Below, one piece after another: positions 9,962 to 19,323 of a DNA stretch of 64,000 nucleotides. Source of the DNA: an uncultured Lachnospiraceae bacterium. GTDB taxonomy: Bacteria > Bacillota > Clostridia > Lachnospirales > Lachnospiraceae. The stretch lies in contig CAMJHQ010000002.1 in NCBI GenBank assembly GCA_946405625.1, forward strand, positions 86,891 through 150,890, in the 5' to 3' direction. The translations under genes were made by a program, and so were the position numbers. Numbering within the stretch: position 1 is the stretch's first letter; each line of letters opens with the position of its first letter. The notes under the pieces are model-generated. The model was not told where the DNA came from. It was given only the letters and a program-made list of their open reading frames with translations, and did no database searches.

Positions 9962-11602
9962 ATGAACAAAGATAAGCTTAAGCCAATGCTTTTCAGTACG
10001 CTTAAAAGTTACACCTTGAAACAATTCGGTACCGACGTTTTATCAGGTATTATTGTTGCTATTATTGCTCTCCCACTGTCGATCGCTCTCGCTCTTGCAT
10101 CGGGTGTAGGGCCGACAGAAGGTATATTTACTGCCATCGTTGCCGGTTTTATCATTTCTTTTCTCGGCGGAAGCCGTGTTCAGATAGCAGGACCGACTGC
10201 GGCATTTGCAACAATTGTTGCGGGTATCATTGCAAAGAGCGGTATGGACGGAATGATAATCGCGACAGTAATCGCGGGTATTATCCTTATAATAATGGGA
10301 CTTTTCAGAATGGGCAGTCTCATCAAATTCATCCCTTATACTATCACTACAGGTTTCACAGCCGGTATAGCAGTTACGATCGTTATAGGTCAGTTTAAGG
10401 ATTTCTTCGGACTTTCTTATCCTGCAGGTACCGCTACTATCGAAACTCTGGATAAGTTGAAAGCTCTCGTACATAATTTCGGAACTTTTAATCCATATGC
10501 ATTTCTGGTCGGTGCGATCAGTCTTGCTATCCTTATCATAATGCCAAAGATCAGTGAAAAAATACCGGGTTCACTTGTGGCTGTTATAGCAGGTGTCCTT
10601 ATAGTGAAGTTTTCCGGAATGAACGTTAATACAATCGGAACCCTGAACAGTGCACTGCCTACACTTCACATCCCTGAAGTCAGCTTCAAGGCCATAAGAT
10701 CGGCACTGCCGGACGGATTCACAATTGCAGTGCTTGCTGCGATTGAATCTCTTCTTTCCTGTGTTGTTGCAGACAGTATGATCAACTCTCACCACCGTTC
10801 AAATATGGAGCTTATCGCACAGGGCTGCGGAAACATCGGCTCGGCGCTCTTCGGCGGAATTCCCGCTACAGGAGCCATTGCAAGAACAGCTGCCAATATC
10901 AAAAACGGAGGTCGTACACCGGTTGCGGGAATGGTACACTCCTTAGTCCTGGTACTTTTACTTGTTGTACTTATGCCATATGCCGCACTCATTCCGATGC
11001 CGACCATAGCTGCTATACTTTTTATCGTTGCCTATAATATGTGTCAGTGGCGCACCTTTGTTCATCTGTGCAAAACCGCACCTAAGAGTGATGTTCTCGT
11101 CCTTACGATTACATTTGTTCTTACCGTAATCTTCGATCTTGTAATTGCAATCGAAGTCGGAATGCTTCTTGCCATGCTCCTCTTCCTCAAGAGAATGAGT
11201 GAAGAATCCGGAGTAGTCGGCTGGAAATATTATGATCCCGATGAAGACCCTGACGGAATGAATCTGAAACCCCTTCCTCCTCAGGTACGTGTATATGAAA
11301 TATACGGCCCAATGTTCTTCGGAAGTTCAAGCCAGATAGATACAATGAATTATCGTGATGAAACAAGGGTAATAATAATCAGAATGAGAGGTGTACCTGC
11401 GCTGGATGCAACAGCTATGCACTCTCTTGAGAATTTCTATGACCGCTGTCATGAACACGGAATTACTCTGGTATTTTCCCACGTAAACGAACAGCCGCTG
11501 AATACAATGAAGAAAGACGGTTTTGTGGAAAAGGTCGGTGAAGATAATTTCAGACCTCATATCGATGATGCTATAGAATGGGCAGAAAGCCTTATTAAAT
11601 AG
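9962..11602 (+). CDS. SulP-family anion transporter with STAS domain
   Basis: A 546-residue integral membrane transporter. An N-terminal SLC26/SulP core of about 10-12 helices (residues 20-405) includes the family signatures GTDVLSGIIVAIIALPLSIA, GPTAAFATIV and GGIPATGAIARTAANIKNGG. A cytoplasmic STAS domain follows (about 435-545, VIIIRMRGVPALDATAMHSL). Sulfate is the default annotation, but SulP members also carry bicarbonate, oxalate or other anions. No neighbour fixes the substrate. The ATG follows AAAGGAAGA at a somewhat long distance. A strong terminator follows the gene. Confidence 0.92.
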   Translation: MNKDKLKPMLFSTLKSYTLKQFGTDVLSGIIVAIIALPLSIALALASGVGPTEGIFTAIVAGFIISFLGGSRVQIAGPTAAFATIVAGIIAKSGMDGMIIATVIAGIILIIMGLFRMGSLIKFIPYTITTGFTAGIAVTIVIGQFKDFFGLSYPAGTATIETLDKLKALVHNFGTFNPYAFLVGAISLAILIIMPKISEKIPGSLVAVIAGVLIVKFSGMNVNTIGTLNSALPTLHIPEVSFKAIRSALPDGFTIAVLAAIESLLSCVVADSMINSHHRSNMELIAQGCGNIGSALFGGIPATGAIARTAANIKNGGRTPVAGMVHSLVLVLLLVVLMPYAALIPMPTIAAILFIVAYNMCQWRTFVHLCKTAPKSDVLVLTITFVLTVIFDLVIAIEVGMLLAMLLFLKRMSEESGVVGWKYYDPDEDPDGMNLKPLPPQVRVYEIYGPMFFGSSSQIDTMNYRDETRVIIIRMRGVPALDATAMHSLENFYDRCHEHGITLVFSHVNEQPLNTMKKDGFVEKVGEDNFRPHIDDAIEWAESLIK

Positions 11603-11624
11603 CCATTTATGAAAAACAGCATTT

Positions 11625-11677
11625 AAAAACCTCACGTAGTATGAGTGGTAGTTACTCAATCTGCGCGAGGTTTTTTC
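11625..11677 (+). terminator. terminator after SulP gene, with nested hairpin
   Basis: The stem AAAAACCTCACG / CGCGAGGTTTTTT (11625-11636 with 11664-11676, one mismatch) ends in a T run. Inside it a second small hairpin, TGAGT / ACTCA (11643-11647 with 11654-11658), gives a two-storey structure. Confidence 0.8.
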
Positions 11678-11711
11678 GAAAGTATTTATCCCTTGTTGGT
11701 AGGAACCAAGA

Positions 11712-11811
11712 ATATAACTTAAGCAAATACAGCAATACGAACAATGGACACCACCCCATTATGTTTATTACACCAACACTATAAACATCGTAATAGCCAG
11801 TTAAGTTATAT
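11712..11811. other. nested inverted repeats, possible structured RNA
   Basis: An 11-bp perfect outer inverted repeat, ATATAACTTAA (11712-11722) with TTAAGTTATAT (11801-11811), encloses two further ones. These are AATGG/CCATT (11743-11747 with 11756-11760) and ATGTTTAT/ATAAACAT (11761-11768 with 11781-11788). Together they could fold as a three-way junction. There is no open frame here. The AT-rich composition raises the chance of coincidence. Confidence 0.35.
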
Positions 11812-11852
11812 CATGATAATAACCAAAGCAAGCCAAAAAAACATAAAATCTG

Positions 11853-11883
11853 TTGTGAATGGTAGTTATCCTGTCGTGAAATG
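11853..11883. repeat. dispersed 31-nt element, copy 1
   Basis: The stretch TTGTGAATGGTAG...TGTCGTGAAATG matches a 31-nt stretch at 19208-19238 at 24 of 31 positions without gaps. Both copies lie just beyond the terminator of a minus-strand gene. Confidence 0.4.
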
Positions 11884-11937
11884 CACGAAACGTTTCTTTT
11901 TGCAGCCGTGAAATGCACGAAACGTTTCTTTTTGCAG
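11875..11937. repeat. two perfect 31-bp direct repeats, period 32
   Basis: The 31-bp unit starting CGTGAAATGCACGAAACG and ending TTTTTGCAG occurs at 11875-11905 and again, identical, at 11907-11937, separated by one base. Each unit carries the small palindrome-like CGAAACGTTTC. The repeats lie in the non-coding interval between convergent SulP and GGDEF genes. Confidence 0.9.
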
Positions 11938-11957
11938 CAAATACTTTTTCCCATAAA

Positions 11958-11990
11958 GAAAAAAACGGCCATACGTAAAACGTATGGCCG
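11958..11990 (-). terminator. terminator after GAF-GGDEF gene
   Basis: A 10-bp perfect stem CGGCCATACG / CGTATGGCCG (11966-11975 with 11981-11990) has a 5-nt loop. On the minus strand it is followed by TTTTTTTC. It sits 21 bases after the stop of the gene at 12012. Confidence 0.85.
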
Positions 11991-12011
11991 CTGATCATAT
12001 CACGTGATTCT

Positions 12012-13430
12012 TTATCTGTCCTTTAATTCCGGATGTTTCTCATAAAACAGCTTCTTATCATCATACATTCGCTCATCGGCAAGCCGAAGCGCTGTTTTTA
12101 TATCTTTCTTATCATCAACATAGCACTGACCTACTGCAAAACTCACATCCTCACTGCTGTCTGACAAGGATCTGATCTTTTCTACCTGCTTATTCAACTC
12201 ATCCTCGGTGACACCTTCTGTGATTATGGTAAATTCATCTCCTCCGGCTCTGAATATCTCATTAACGCTGAATACTTCCTCCAAAAGCCGGGCCGCCTTC
12301 TTTAGAAGCCTGTCTCCCTCAACATGTCCCTGTTTATCATTTACACGTTTAAGCCCGTTAAGATCTATAAATATGACTCCAACCGACTCTTTATCTTCTT
12401 CTTGGCATAATACATCTATATAGTTATTCATCTCATTACGATTCATAACTCCGGTAAGCATATCCATAGAACTTAGCGTCTTCAGTCTGTCTACAAGCAT
12501 ACTGTTATATATTTCCGAACTCAGTATAAATGTAGTCGTCTCGAGAGTTTCCTTGATCTTAGTCGCCTTATCGGCATCATAATTGATAGCCCAGATATAA
12601 CCGAGCAGTTCATCGCGGAATTTAAGCGGAAACAGCACTATATTATATACTCCGGCATTTGTAAGCGACTCATACCAGATAGCGCTTCTCTCCTTAACAA
12701 CCTCCATGTCCTGCTCATTCTTAGCTATAAGACAGTTGCTTCCGGATATTACATCAGGCCAGGTTGCGGCTATATCATAGAATTTATCATCAAGATATGT
12801 ATCCATCGGAAGAAGCTTCGATCCAGGAGCAAAAGCTTCACAAAGATTTGTACATGACCTCTCCTCATGATTAAGGAGAAGGATGCAGCAATGCTCTGCT
12901 TCACAAAGCTCTCTGATATCCGCTATTACCTCTGATATGGAAACCTTAAAATCCTTTGCACGTCTGAGCTTTATACATGTTTCCAGTACAGATGTCGCTA
13001 CATCAGATGAAATAGTCGAAAGCCTCTTCGAATCGGCTTCATAATTTATCTCCATCGTATAAGTACAGAAACACAGCTTTCCGCCTTCTATTTCTTCCTC
13101 ATAAGAAACCGGAAGAAATGTCATATTAAACCATATACCCGGCATTCTGTCAGGATGCGCATAGGAATGTAAACATTTCTTCTCTACCGCTGCCCTGTAA
13201 CTGAAATCCTCAAAATTCAGATCCCTGGTAAGATAATCTGTATATTCGGAATTCGGAACAAACTTACTTATAAGCATTTCCGCACCCGCATACGGATTCT
13301 CAATAGAATCAATATATGGTTTATTACCATCAACGATACGAATTTTACCATATTTTCCATCTCCGAAGCTTTCTACGGAAATTACACAAGTCATGGCACC
13401 AAAGCCATCTGCAAACTTTCTAAAATCCAT
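12012..13430 (-). CDS. PAS/GAF-like sensor with GGDEF domain
   Basis: A 472-residue soluble protein. Residues 1-135 resemble a PAS-type sensory region. About 150-310 read as a GAF domain (EAEHCCILLLNHEERSC, LFPLKFRDELLGYIWAINYD). About 320-470 are a GGDEF domain with FIDLNGLKRVNDKQGHVEGD and FRAGGDEF. No RxxD inhibitory site precedes GGDEF. No membrane helix was found, so it should sense a cytoplasmic signal, unknown here. GGAGGAAAAGCGT gives a clear start. It is monocistronic between a terminator and an unrelated acyltransferase gene. Confidence 0.85.
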   Translation of the reverse strand: MDFRKFADGFGAMTCVISVESFGDGKYGKIRIVDGNKPYIDSIENPYAGAEMLISKFVPNSEYTDYLTRDLNFEDFSYRAAVEKKCLHSYAHPDRMPGIWFNMTFLPVSYEEEIEGGKLCFCTYTMEINYEADSKRLSTISSDVATSVLETCIKLRRAKDFKVSISEVIADIRELCEAEHCCILLLNHEERSCTNLCEAFAPGSKLLPMDTYLDDKFYDIAATWPDVISGSNCLIAKNEQDMEVVKERSAIWYESLTNAGVYNIVLFPLKFRDELLGYIWAINYDADKATKIKETLETTTFILSSEIYNSMLVDRLKTLSSMDMLTGVMNRNEMNNYIDVLCQEEDKESVGVIFIDLNGLKRVNDKQGHVEGDRLLKKAARLLEEVFSVNEIFRAGGDEFTIITEGVTEDELNKQVEKIRSLSDSSEDVSFAVGQCYVDDKKDIKTALRLADERMYDDKKLFYEKHPELKDR

Positions 13431-13515
13431 ACGCTTTTCCTCCGTTATTTGAGCAAGGGAAAATCGGTTACTTTTTTATTATATCATTCACATGTAATTT
13501 ATTCTACGATTTCAA

Positions 13516-14496
13516 TCATTTATCTATAAAATTTTTAACGTTTTTTAAAGGAAATCCGAAAGGTTTTGTCGATAAAATTATCGCAGCGAAAAATGCTATT
13601 GCAAAATACAGTATTTTACCCGGTACATTTACATACAGGCTCTTGATATCCGCAAATCTGATAAGGAGAAGCATCACGTAATAATGCCAGAAATATACAT
13701 TTAACGTGTTGCGTCCCATAGATGTAATTGCCGGAAGCTTCCTGTCAGGAATCAGGAATATAAGGCTGACGCACATTGCCGCAGAGATAGCATAGCTAAG
13801 TAATCTGCATAAAGGACCGATCGGTCTCACATCATCAAAGAAAGGATTTCTTCCGGTAAAAAGGAATCTCAGAAAATACATCTGATCTGTTTTAAAAAGA
13901 CATAATCCTCCCCAGATAAGTACTATGGCTGCAGAGCCTATGATCCCATACTTCCTGTATTTCTTCTTTATTTCGATCACATCGATATCTTTTGCTATTA
14001 CTCCTGCAAAGAAAAACGGGAAGAAAACTACCGACCTCGATATATAAAGGAAATCTCCCACTGATCTGTCATAGCCGGCAAAACATGCCAGAATGATACT
14101 TGAGATCATAACATACTTTCTGTTTACATCTTTAAGTCCGAACATAACCGCATAATATATAGCCAGCACAAACATAAACCACGGGATTCCCGCATCCGCA
14201 AACAGAGAAAACTCCGGTTCGACCCCTATAATGATCTTAACTATCACAAAGAATATTTTGATGATATAGCCTGCTGATATATAAAACAGTATATTATTCT
14301 TCGTTTTTTCTCTGTTATAAAAAAATCCGCAGATAAAAAGAAGCATCTGCATATGGAAGGAATATATGAAAAGAAATAACGCCCGACAGGTATTTGATCT
14401 TAAAGTAAACTCATCCGCGAAATGCCCTATCACGACCAGCACTATCATTAAAAATTTTAAATTGTCCCATATATTTATTCTGGATTCTTTTGACAT
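13516..14496 (-). CDS. acyltransferase-3 family membrane protein
   Basis: An integral membrane protein of about 326 residues with some ten hydrophobic helices. The N-terminal signature RINIWDNLKFLMIVLVVIGH, with the catalytic-type His after the first helix, marks the acyltransferase-3 (OatA/NodX-like) family. These O-acylate cell-surface sugars or peptidoglycan. Members begin close to this motif, so the longer frame to 14649 is rejected. The second of two adjacent ATGs (14496) is 5 bases behind GGTGG; 14499 is the alternative. The acceptor substrate is not evident from the neighbours. Confidence 0.8.
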   Translation of the reverse strand: MSKESRINIWDNLKFLMIVLVVIGHFADEFTLRSNTCRALFLFIYSFHMQMLLFICGFFYNREKTKNNILFYISAGYIIKIFFVIVKIIIGVEPEFSLFADAGIPWFMFVLAIYYAVMFGLKDVNRKYVMISSIILACFAGYDRSVGDFLYISRSVVFFPFFFAGVIAKDIDVIEIKKKYRKYGIIGSAAIVLIWGGLCLFKTDQMYFLRFLFTGRNPFFDDVRPIGPLCRLLSYAISAAMCVSLIFLIPDRKLPAITSMGRNTLNVYFWHYYVMLLLIRFADIKSLYVNVPGKILYFAIAFFAAIILSTKPFGFPLKNVKNFIDK

Positions 14497-14765
14497 CATG
14501 ACCACCACGGTGTATTTAAATTTATACTTCAATCCGTAACTTATGTTTTTAATTCTCAAGCATTCATATCCATGCCGATTATCATTTTCGAAAGTTACTG
14601 TATTATTATAAACCGAAAGAGCCGAACTGTCACCTTTCACAGTAAGCATGCCGGAAAGAACTCATTTAAAACTTCGAAAAACAAACATATTATTAAGCAC
14701 CGGCTGTGAAAATACTACTGGCAAAAAAAAGCAAATGTGCTATTATTGCTGAAAGAGGAAATATC

Positions 14766-16127
14766 ATGGCTATAGGAAAAAAATATGAAATCGATATGAC
14801 AACCGGTCCCATACTGAAGAAGATGATCGCATTTGCTTTTCCGCTTATGTGTTCAAGTATCCTTCAGCTTCTTTTTAATGCTGCCGATACCATAGTTGTC
14901 GGCAAATTCGCCGGAGATAATTCCCTTGCTGCCGTTGGGTCAAACGGATCACTGATCAATCTTATGACCAATCTATTTATAGGACTCAGTATAGGAACAA
15001 ATGTTCTTATCGGAAAATCCGTCGGTGCAAATGATAAGGAGCATACCGAAAAGCTCGTACATACATCGATGGCTGTCTCTGTTATCGGCGGTGTCTTTCT
15101 CATGCTCTTCGGAATTACCTTTGCCGAAAGGATTCTTATACTTATGGACTCTCCGGCTGAAGTTCTTCCGCTGGCAACACAGTATCTGAAGATATATTTC
15201 ATAGGCCTTCCCGCTATGATGATCTATAATTTCGGAAGCGCTGTTCTCCGAGCCGTAGGCGACACCAAAAGACCCCTGTACTACCTTACAGTAGCCGGGG
15301 TCATAAATGTAATATTTAACCTCTTATTCGTAATTCGTTTTAAAATGGACGTTGCCGGAGTCGCATGGGCAACAGTTATATCCCAGATTGTTTCCGCCTT
15401 ATTTATCATCACGTGTCTTATAAAACAGGACAGCTATATCAGGCTCAGACCCGGTAATTTAAAGATAGATCCGGATTCTCTTAAAAGGATTATACGAATC
15501 GGTATCCCGGCAGGAATACAGGGATGCCTTTTCTCTTTTTCAAATGTTATCATCCAGTCATCCATTAACAGCTTCGGTGCAACCGTCGTTGCCGGAAGCT
15601 CGGCTGCACAGAATATTGAAGGTTTCACTTATGTTTCCATGAATGCCTTCCATCAGGCAACCCTCACCTTCACCAGTCAGAACGTCGGTGCCGGAAGATT
15701 TGACAGAGTCGGAAAAATTCTTGCTCGCGGACTGATATGTGTTACCATTACCGGAATCACAATAGGATATCTTGAAATCCTGTTCGGACATCAGCTGCTA
15801 GGTATATATTCCAACGACTTCTCGGTTATAGAAAAAGGATTTGAAAGACTTCTCATAATGAGCGGAACACATTTCCTTTGCGGTTTTATGGATGTACTTG
15901 TCGGCTCTATCAGGGGACTTGGTTATTCTGTTCTTCCGATGATAGTATCTCTCATCGGTGCATGCGGACTCAGGATACTTTATATCAAAACCTTATTCCG
16001 AATGGAAATGTTCCATTCCACAAAGTATATCTATATTACATATCCGATTTCATGGCTGATGACCATTATCGCTCATGTGATATGCTATATGATCATCAGA
16101 CAAAAGATCATGAAGGAAAGGGCGTAA
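14766..16127 (+). CDS. MATE-family multidrug/toxin efflux transporter
   Basis: A 453-residue, 12-helix transporter of the MATE family. Diagnostic stretches are the N-terminal MTTGPILKKMIAFAFPLM, LFNAADTIVVGKFAGDNSLAAVGS, and the matching second half (AAQNIEGFTYVSMNAFHQA, QNVGAGR). These proteins export cationic drugs or metabolites with Na+ or H+. The ATG at 14766 has AGAGGA 7 bases ahead. An in-frame GTG at 14706 would add a charged extension atypical for the family. It lies alone on the plus strand between two minus-strand genes. Confidence 0.93.
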   Translation: MAIGKKYEIDMTTGPILKKMIAFAFPLMCSSILQLLFNAADTIVVGKFAGDNSLAAVGSNGSLINLMTNLFIGLSIGTNVLIGKSVGANDKEHTEKLVHTSMAVSVIGGVFLMLFGITFAERILILMDSPAEVLPLATQYLKIYFIGLPAMMIYNFGSAVLRAVGDTKRPLYYLTVAGVINVIFNLLFVIRFKMDVAGVAWATVISQIVSALFIITCLIKQDSYIRLRPGNLKIDPDSLKRIIRIGIPAGIQGCLFSFSNVIIQSSINSFGATVVAGSSAAQNIEGFTYVSMNAFHQATLTFTSQNVGAGRFDRVGKILARGLICVTITGITIGYLEILFGHQLLGIYSNDFSVIEKGFERLLIMSGTHFLCGFMDVLVGSIRGLGYSVLPMIVSLIGACGLRILYIKTLFRMEMFHSTKYIYITYPISWLMTIIAHVICYMIIRQKIMKERA

Positions 16128-16188
16128 GCATCCCCCGCACCCCGCCTGCATCTCATGGACTTCGCGGTGGGTGATTGCTTATATTCGA

Positions 16189-17655
16189 TTAAACTGATCG
16201 TGGAAAGATTATCGAAAGTGTAAATACCCCTTCTTTCGAACTCACCTTCTCGATTCCGTCATATTTTGAAATGGCCGCTCTCATATTTTGCGTTCCGTAA
16301 CCGTGATATGCTCTTTCCGTCTTGGTAGTTACTCTTTCACCGCTTCCGAAGATTTTGGATATGATTCCGGATTCTTCATTCTGCTGCATAGAATTACTAA
16401 GTGTTATCGAAAAGAATTTATCCGTTTTTTTCATTTCCATCTTGATCCATCTCTTAACATCTTTAGGCAGCTTCTCGCATGCTTCGATTGCATTATCAAG
16501 TGCATTTGCAAAGATGCAGCAAGTATCTACGGGCTTCATTCCAAGGCCGCCGTCTATAACTCCGTCCATGATGAATTCAATGCCCTCTTCGTCCATTTTA
16601 GAAGACTTCATCCCGATTATACAGTCAAGCATATCATCTCCTGTAATAAATCTCGGAGACATTGCTTTTACATTTCCAAGCAGAGAACTCAGAGATTTTT
16701 CTGCCCTTGAATAATCTTTCCCCGAATACATGACAGACAGATCCTCAAGCTTACTCTTGATCTCACGTCTGAAAGCTCTTGTTTCGGATTGATCTTTCTT
16801 GTATTGATTCAGATAATCCAGTTCTGCCAATATATAATTCTCCTGAACTACTGTTTTCTCAACCATATAACGTCTGGATATGATCGCAATAAAAATAAAT
16901 GGTACAACAAGCCCCATAACAGGAAGTATCATTCCAATCTCATGTCTCAGAATTCCTTCATAAACAGATTCCGAAACTATGAAAGGAATGAATAAAAGAA
17001 CCGCCATCATTACTTCCCATACAATAAAGATCAATCTGTACTTCCACTTTATATATATCTTTCTGTCTTTCCTGATCATTCCGAAATACACGGCAATGAA
17101 AAAGATTAAAAGTATTGATAATGTAATCACCTCATTAATTATACCTAGTTTACTTTCAAAATAATCTTTCAAACTGAACAAAGATAATATCCTTGTCGGG
17201 CTGTCAAAGAAAAAGTATATCGAAACCAAGCTTTCCAATATCAGATAAGCGCTTAGAACTATTGTAAAAACAACAGCAAGAATCGAGTCTTTTACTCTTT
17301 TCTTTTTAAATGTCAACATACCCGTCAAAAAAATAGCGGTATAGTATAATAATCTGTTTAAACCATTTGGAATATCCAACAACGAAAATGCGAGCGTTTC
17401 ATCCGTAAAAAGTGCATTCTTATCTTTTCCGAGTGTAAAGTATATATAGATCATTAACAATTGTGCTGAAGTGATTACATATACGAAAAATACGGTAAGC
17501 GGAAGCATGGATTTTCCTGTAATCTTCCCATCCACTCCAAGAAAATATATCATTATGCTTATTACCGTAACCACAGTTACTATCCCTATCAAATAATCTA
17601 ACATTATTGCAAGAAACATAGTTTCCTGATACTCCAGCATTTCTCCGCAACTCAT
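16189..17655 (-). CDS. AgrC-like GHKL sensor kinase with H-box His replaced by Arg (probable pseudokinase)
   Basis: A 488-residue membrane protein with about six N-terminal helices, a coiled linker and a C-terminal GHKL ATPase domain. The N-box NALDNAIEACE and G-box GYGTQNMRAAI are intact. The phospho-acceptor position, FRHDI in its neighbour, is FRREI here: codon CGT at 16765-16767, one transition from CAT. Autophosphorylation on the usual His is therefore not expected. It may act as phosphatase or as a dimer partner of the kinase encoded just upstream. The start at 17655 has TGAGGA 8 bases upstream, 19 bases after that gene's stop. No LytTR regulator or AgrD-like peptide gene is nearby. Confidence 0.82.
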   Translation of the reverse strand: MSCGEMLEYQETMFLAIMLDYLIGIVTVVTVISIMIYFLGVDGKITGKSMLPLTVFFVYVITSAQLLMIYIYFTLGKDKNALFTDETLAFSLLDIPNGLNRLLYYTAIFLTGMLTFKKKRVKDSILAVVFTIVLSAYLILESLVSIYFFFDSPTRILSLFSLKDYFESKLGIINEVITLSILLIFFIAVYFGMIRKDRKIYIKWKYRLIFIVWEVMMAVLLFIPFIVSESVYEGILRHEIGMILPVMGLVVPFIFIAIISRRYMVEKTVVQENYILAELDYLNQYKKDQSETRAFRREIKSKLEDLSVMYSGKDYSRAEKSLSSLLGNVKAMSPRFITGDDMLDCIIGMKSSKMDEEGIEFIMDGVIDGGLGMKPVDTCCIFANALDNAIEACEKLPKDVKRWIKMEMKKTDKFFSITLSNSMQQNEESGIISKIFGSGERVTTKTERAYHGYGTQNMRAAISKYDGIEKVSSKEGVFTLSIIFPRSV

Positions 17656-17674
17656 AAAAGTATCCTCACTTATT

Positions 17675-19111
17675 TTATCGGGCTTTATCCGGAAGCAATA
17701 TAGATAACGTGAAAACATCATCAGCAGTATTAACTTCTCCGATTCCGCCATAATTACTTATCACAGCCCTCATATTGTGTATTCCATAACCATGAAGGTT
17801 CTTATCCTTATTCGAGATAATTCCGCCCGAAGGCATGGGATTTTTCAATGTGACCATAAATCCTTTATCTGTATTATCTAAAGTAAGCTTTATCCATCTA
17901 TCCTTTTCTTCTTTAACCTTCTCACATGCTTCGATTGCATTATCAAGTGCATTTGCAAAAATACTGCAGACATCCACAGGCTTCATTCCCAATCCGTGAT
18001 CTAAAACTCCTTCTACTGAAAAATCAATATTATCTTCATCCATTTGAGATACTTTCATTCCGACTATACTATTAAGAACCTCATCTCCTGTTATATATCT
18101 AGGTGACATCGTTCCGATACTGTCGAGCAGTGTGCTTAAATATTCCTCAATTTCATCATATTTTCCCTCTTTATGCATCGCTGAAATCAGCGACAGATTA
18201 TTGATAATATCATGTCTGAACGCCCTTGTTTCACTCTGATTCTTCTTATACCGGTTAATATAATTCAGTTCAGCTGATATATAATCTTCCTGGAGCACTG
18301 TTTTCTCAATAGCAAATCTTCTCGAAATCAACAATATTACGAGGAATGGAACAGCTATACCCAGAAGAAACATAACTATTCCGAATTCATACTTTATCAG
18401 TTTTATCTGCTCTATATCGGATAACCCGTCCATAGCAGGAACACGCATTATGAAGATCATCAGCAGTTCCCACAAAATGAATAAAACTCTGTTATTCCAG
18501 CCGATAAACATAGTTCTCTGTTTTTTGATCATTCCAAAGAACAGTGCCAGAAAGAAAACCAGCATAATAACTATATATACGAGAATGAAAATAGTTGAGA
18601 AACCCGTACCGAGATAGCCTTCAATTCCGTCATATTTCAGAATATAATTCCGCGGTTCATCCGAAAAGAAGGTCGCCGTATAAAGCATTTCACAAGATAT
18701 ATATGATTCAAAAAGCATCATAAGAGCACCGGATATAATGCAGTTTCTAATTCTGTGATCCTTCATTGTAAATGCAGTCGATGCGATCAGAAGTGCAACT
18801 GTCAGAATTGTAAAAATAATCCGGAAATCATTTTTATCCGATAAAGAGACTGCATTTTCTCTGTAAGCCTCTTTCCAATGAGGTTTTAATACCAGAAAGT
18901 CATGAATAATGCATAATCCGTTAACAACAATAACGATTCCGGCATAAATAAATCCCGGTATAAATGTCTTCCTTGTAACCTCCCCTTTAACCCCGAGGAA
19001 GCTTATCATGATAAATAATACAGAAAGAATACATAGGATTTCACATATATAAGAAAGGCTTGAAAGAAAATATATAAATATTACAGAATGAAACTTATCT
19101 GCAAATGACAT
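17675..19111 (-). CDS. AgrC-like GHKL sensor histidine kinase
   Basis: A 478-residue membrane sensor kinase with about six helices in residues 15-285 and a C-terminal catalytic part. The H-box ETRAFRHDIINNLS contains the phospho-acceptor His. The N-box NALDNAIEACE and G-box GYGIHNMRAVI follow. This is the AgrC/peptide-sensing kinase architecture, usually paired with a LytTR response regulator, which is missing here. GGAGGATATGAG precedes the ATG. It shares long identical stretches with the next gene (for example ITGDE and GLGMKPVD), so the two arose by tandem duplication and are co-transcribed. Confidence 0.87.
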   Translation of the reverse strand: MSFADKFHSVIFIYFLSSLSYICEILCILSVLFIMISFLGVKGEVTRKTFIPGFIYAGIVIVVNGLCIIHDFLVLKPHWKEAYRENAVSLSDKNDFRIIFTILTVALLIASTAFTMKDHRIRNCIISGALMMLFESYISCEMLYTATFFSDEPRNYILKYDGIEGYLGTGFSTIFILVYIVIMLVFFLALFFGMIKKQRTMFIGWNNRVLFILWELLMIFIMRVPAMDGLSDIEQIKLIKYEFGIVMFLLGIAVPFLVILLISRRFAIEKTVLQEDYISAELNYINRYKKNQSETRAFRHDIINNLSLISAMHKEGKYDEIEEYLSTLLDSIGTMSPRYITGDEVLNSIVGMKVSQMDEDNIDFSVEGVLDHGLGMKPVDVCSIFANALDNAIEACEKVKEEKDRWIKLTLDNTDKGFMVTLKNPMPSGGIISNKDKNLHGYGIHNMRAVISNYGGIGEVNTADDVFTLSILLPDKAR

Positions 19112-19207
19112 CTCATATCCTCCGACGGAATAACGATAATTGGGTACAAAAACCCACTTTAATGTTTCTGATTATCACATATTTGCTATGCTGATCAATT
19201 GCAATTA

Positions 19208-19238
19208 TTGTGAACGGTCGTAAAATTGTCGTGAACTG
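19208..19238. repeat. dispersed 31-nt element, copy 2
   Basis: The stretch TTGTGAACGGTCG...TGTCGTGAACTG is the partner of the element at 11853-11883 (24 of 31 identical). It sits between a minus-strand terminator and the promoter side of the GHKL kinase gene. Confidence 0.4.
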
Positions 19239-19242
19239 AAAG

Positions 19243-19272
19243 AAAAAAGCTCGATCCACAAGGAATCGAGCC
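19243..19272 (-). terminator. terminator of the Mn-riboswitch-led membrane operon
   Basis: The stem GGCTCGATTCC / GGATCGAGC (minus strand, one bulge) with a 4-nt loop is followed by TTTTTTC. It lies about 50 bases past the stop of the gene at 19324. Confidence 0.8.
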
Positions 19273-19323
19273 AAAATTCTGTCGTTAATCTAAAACGCAA
19301 TATTACTATATCTGTTATTTATG

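Noticed and set aside
10043..10474. Long open frame antisense to the SulP gene
   Set aside because: It is rich in Ser, Asn, Cys and Arg, has no ribosome binding site and mirrors the codon structure of the membrane transporter on the other strand.
16124..16185. GC-rich imperfect hairpin between MATE and GHKL kinase genes as terminator
   Set aside because: The stem is interrupted by several mismatches and there is no T tract on either strand, so it was not listed.
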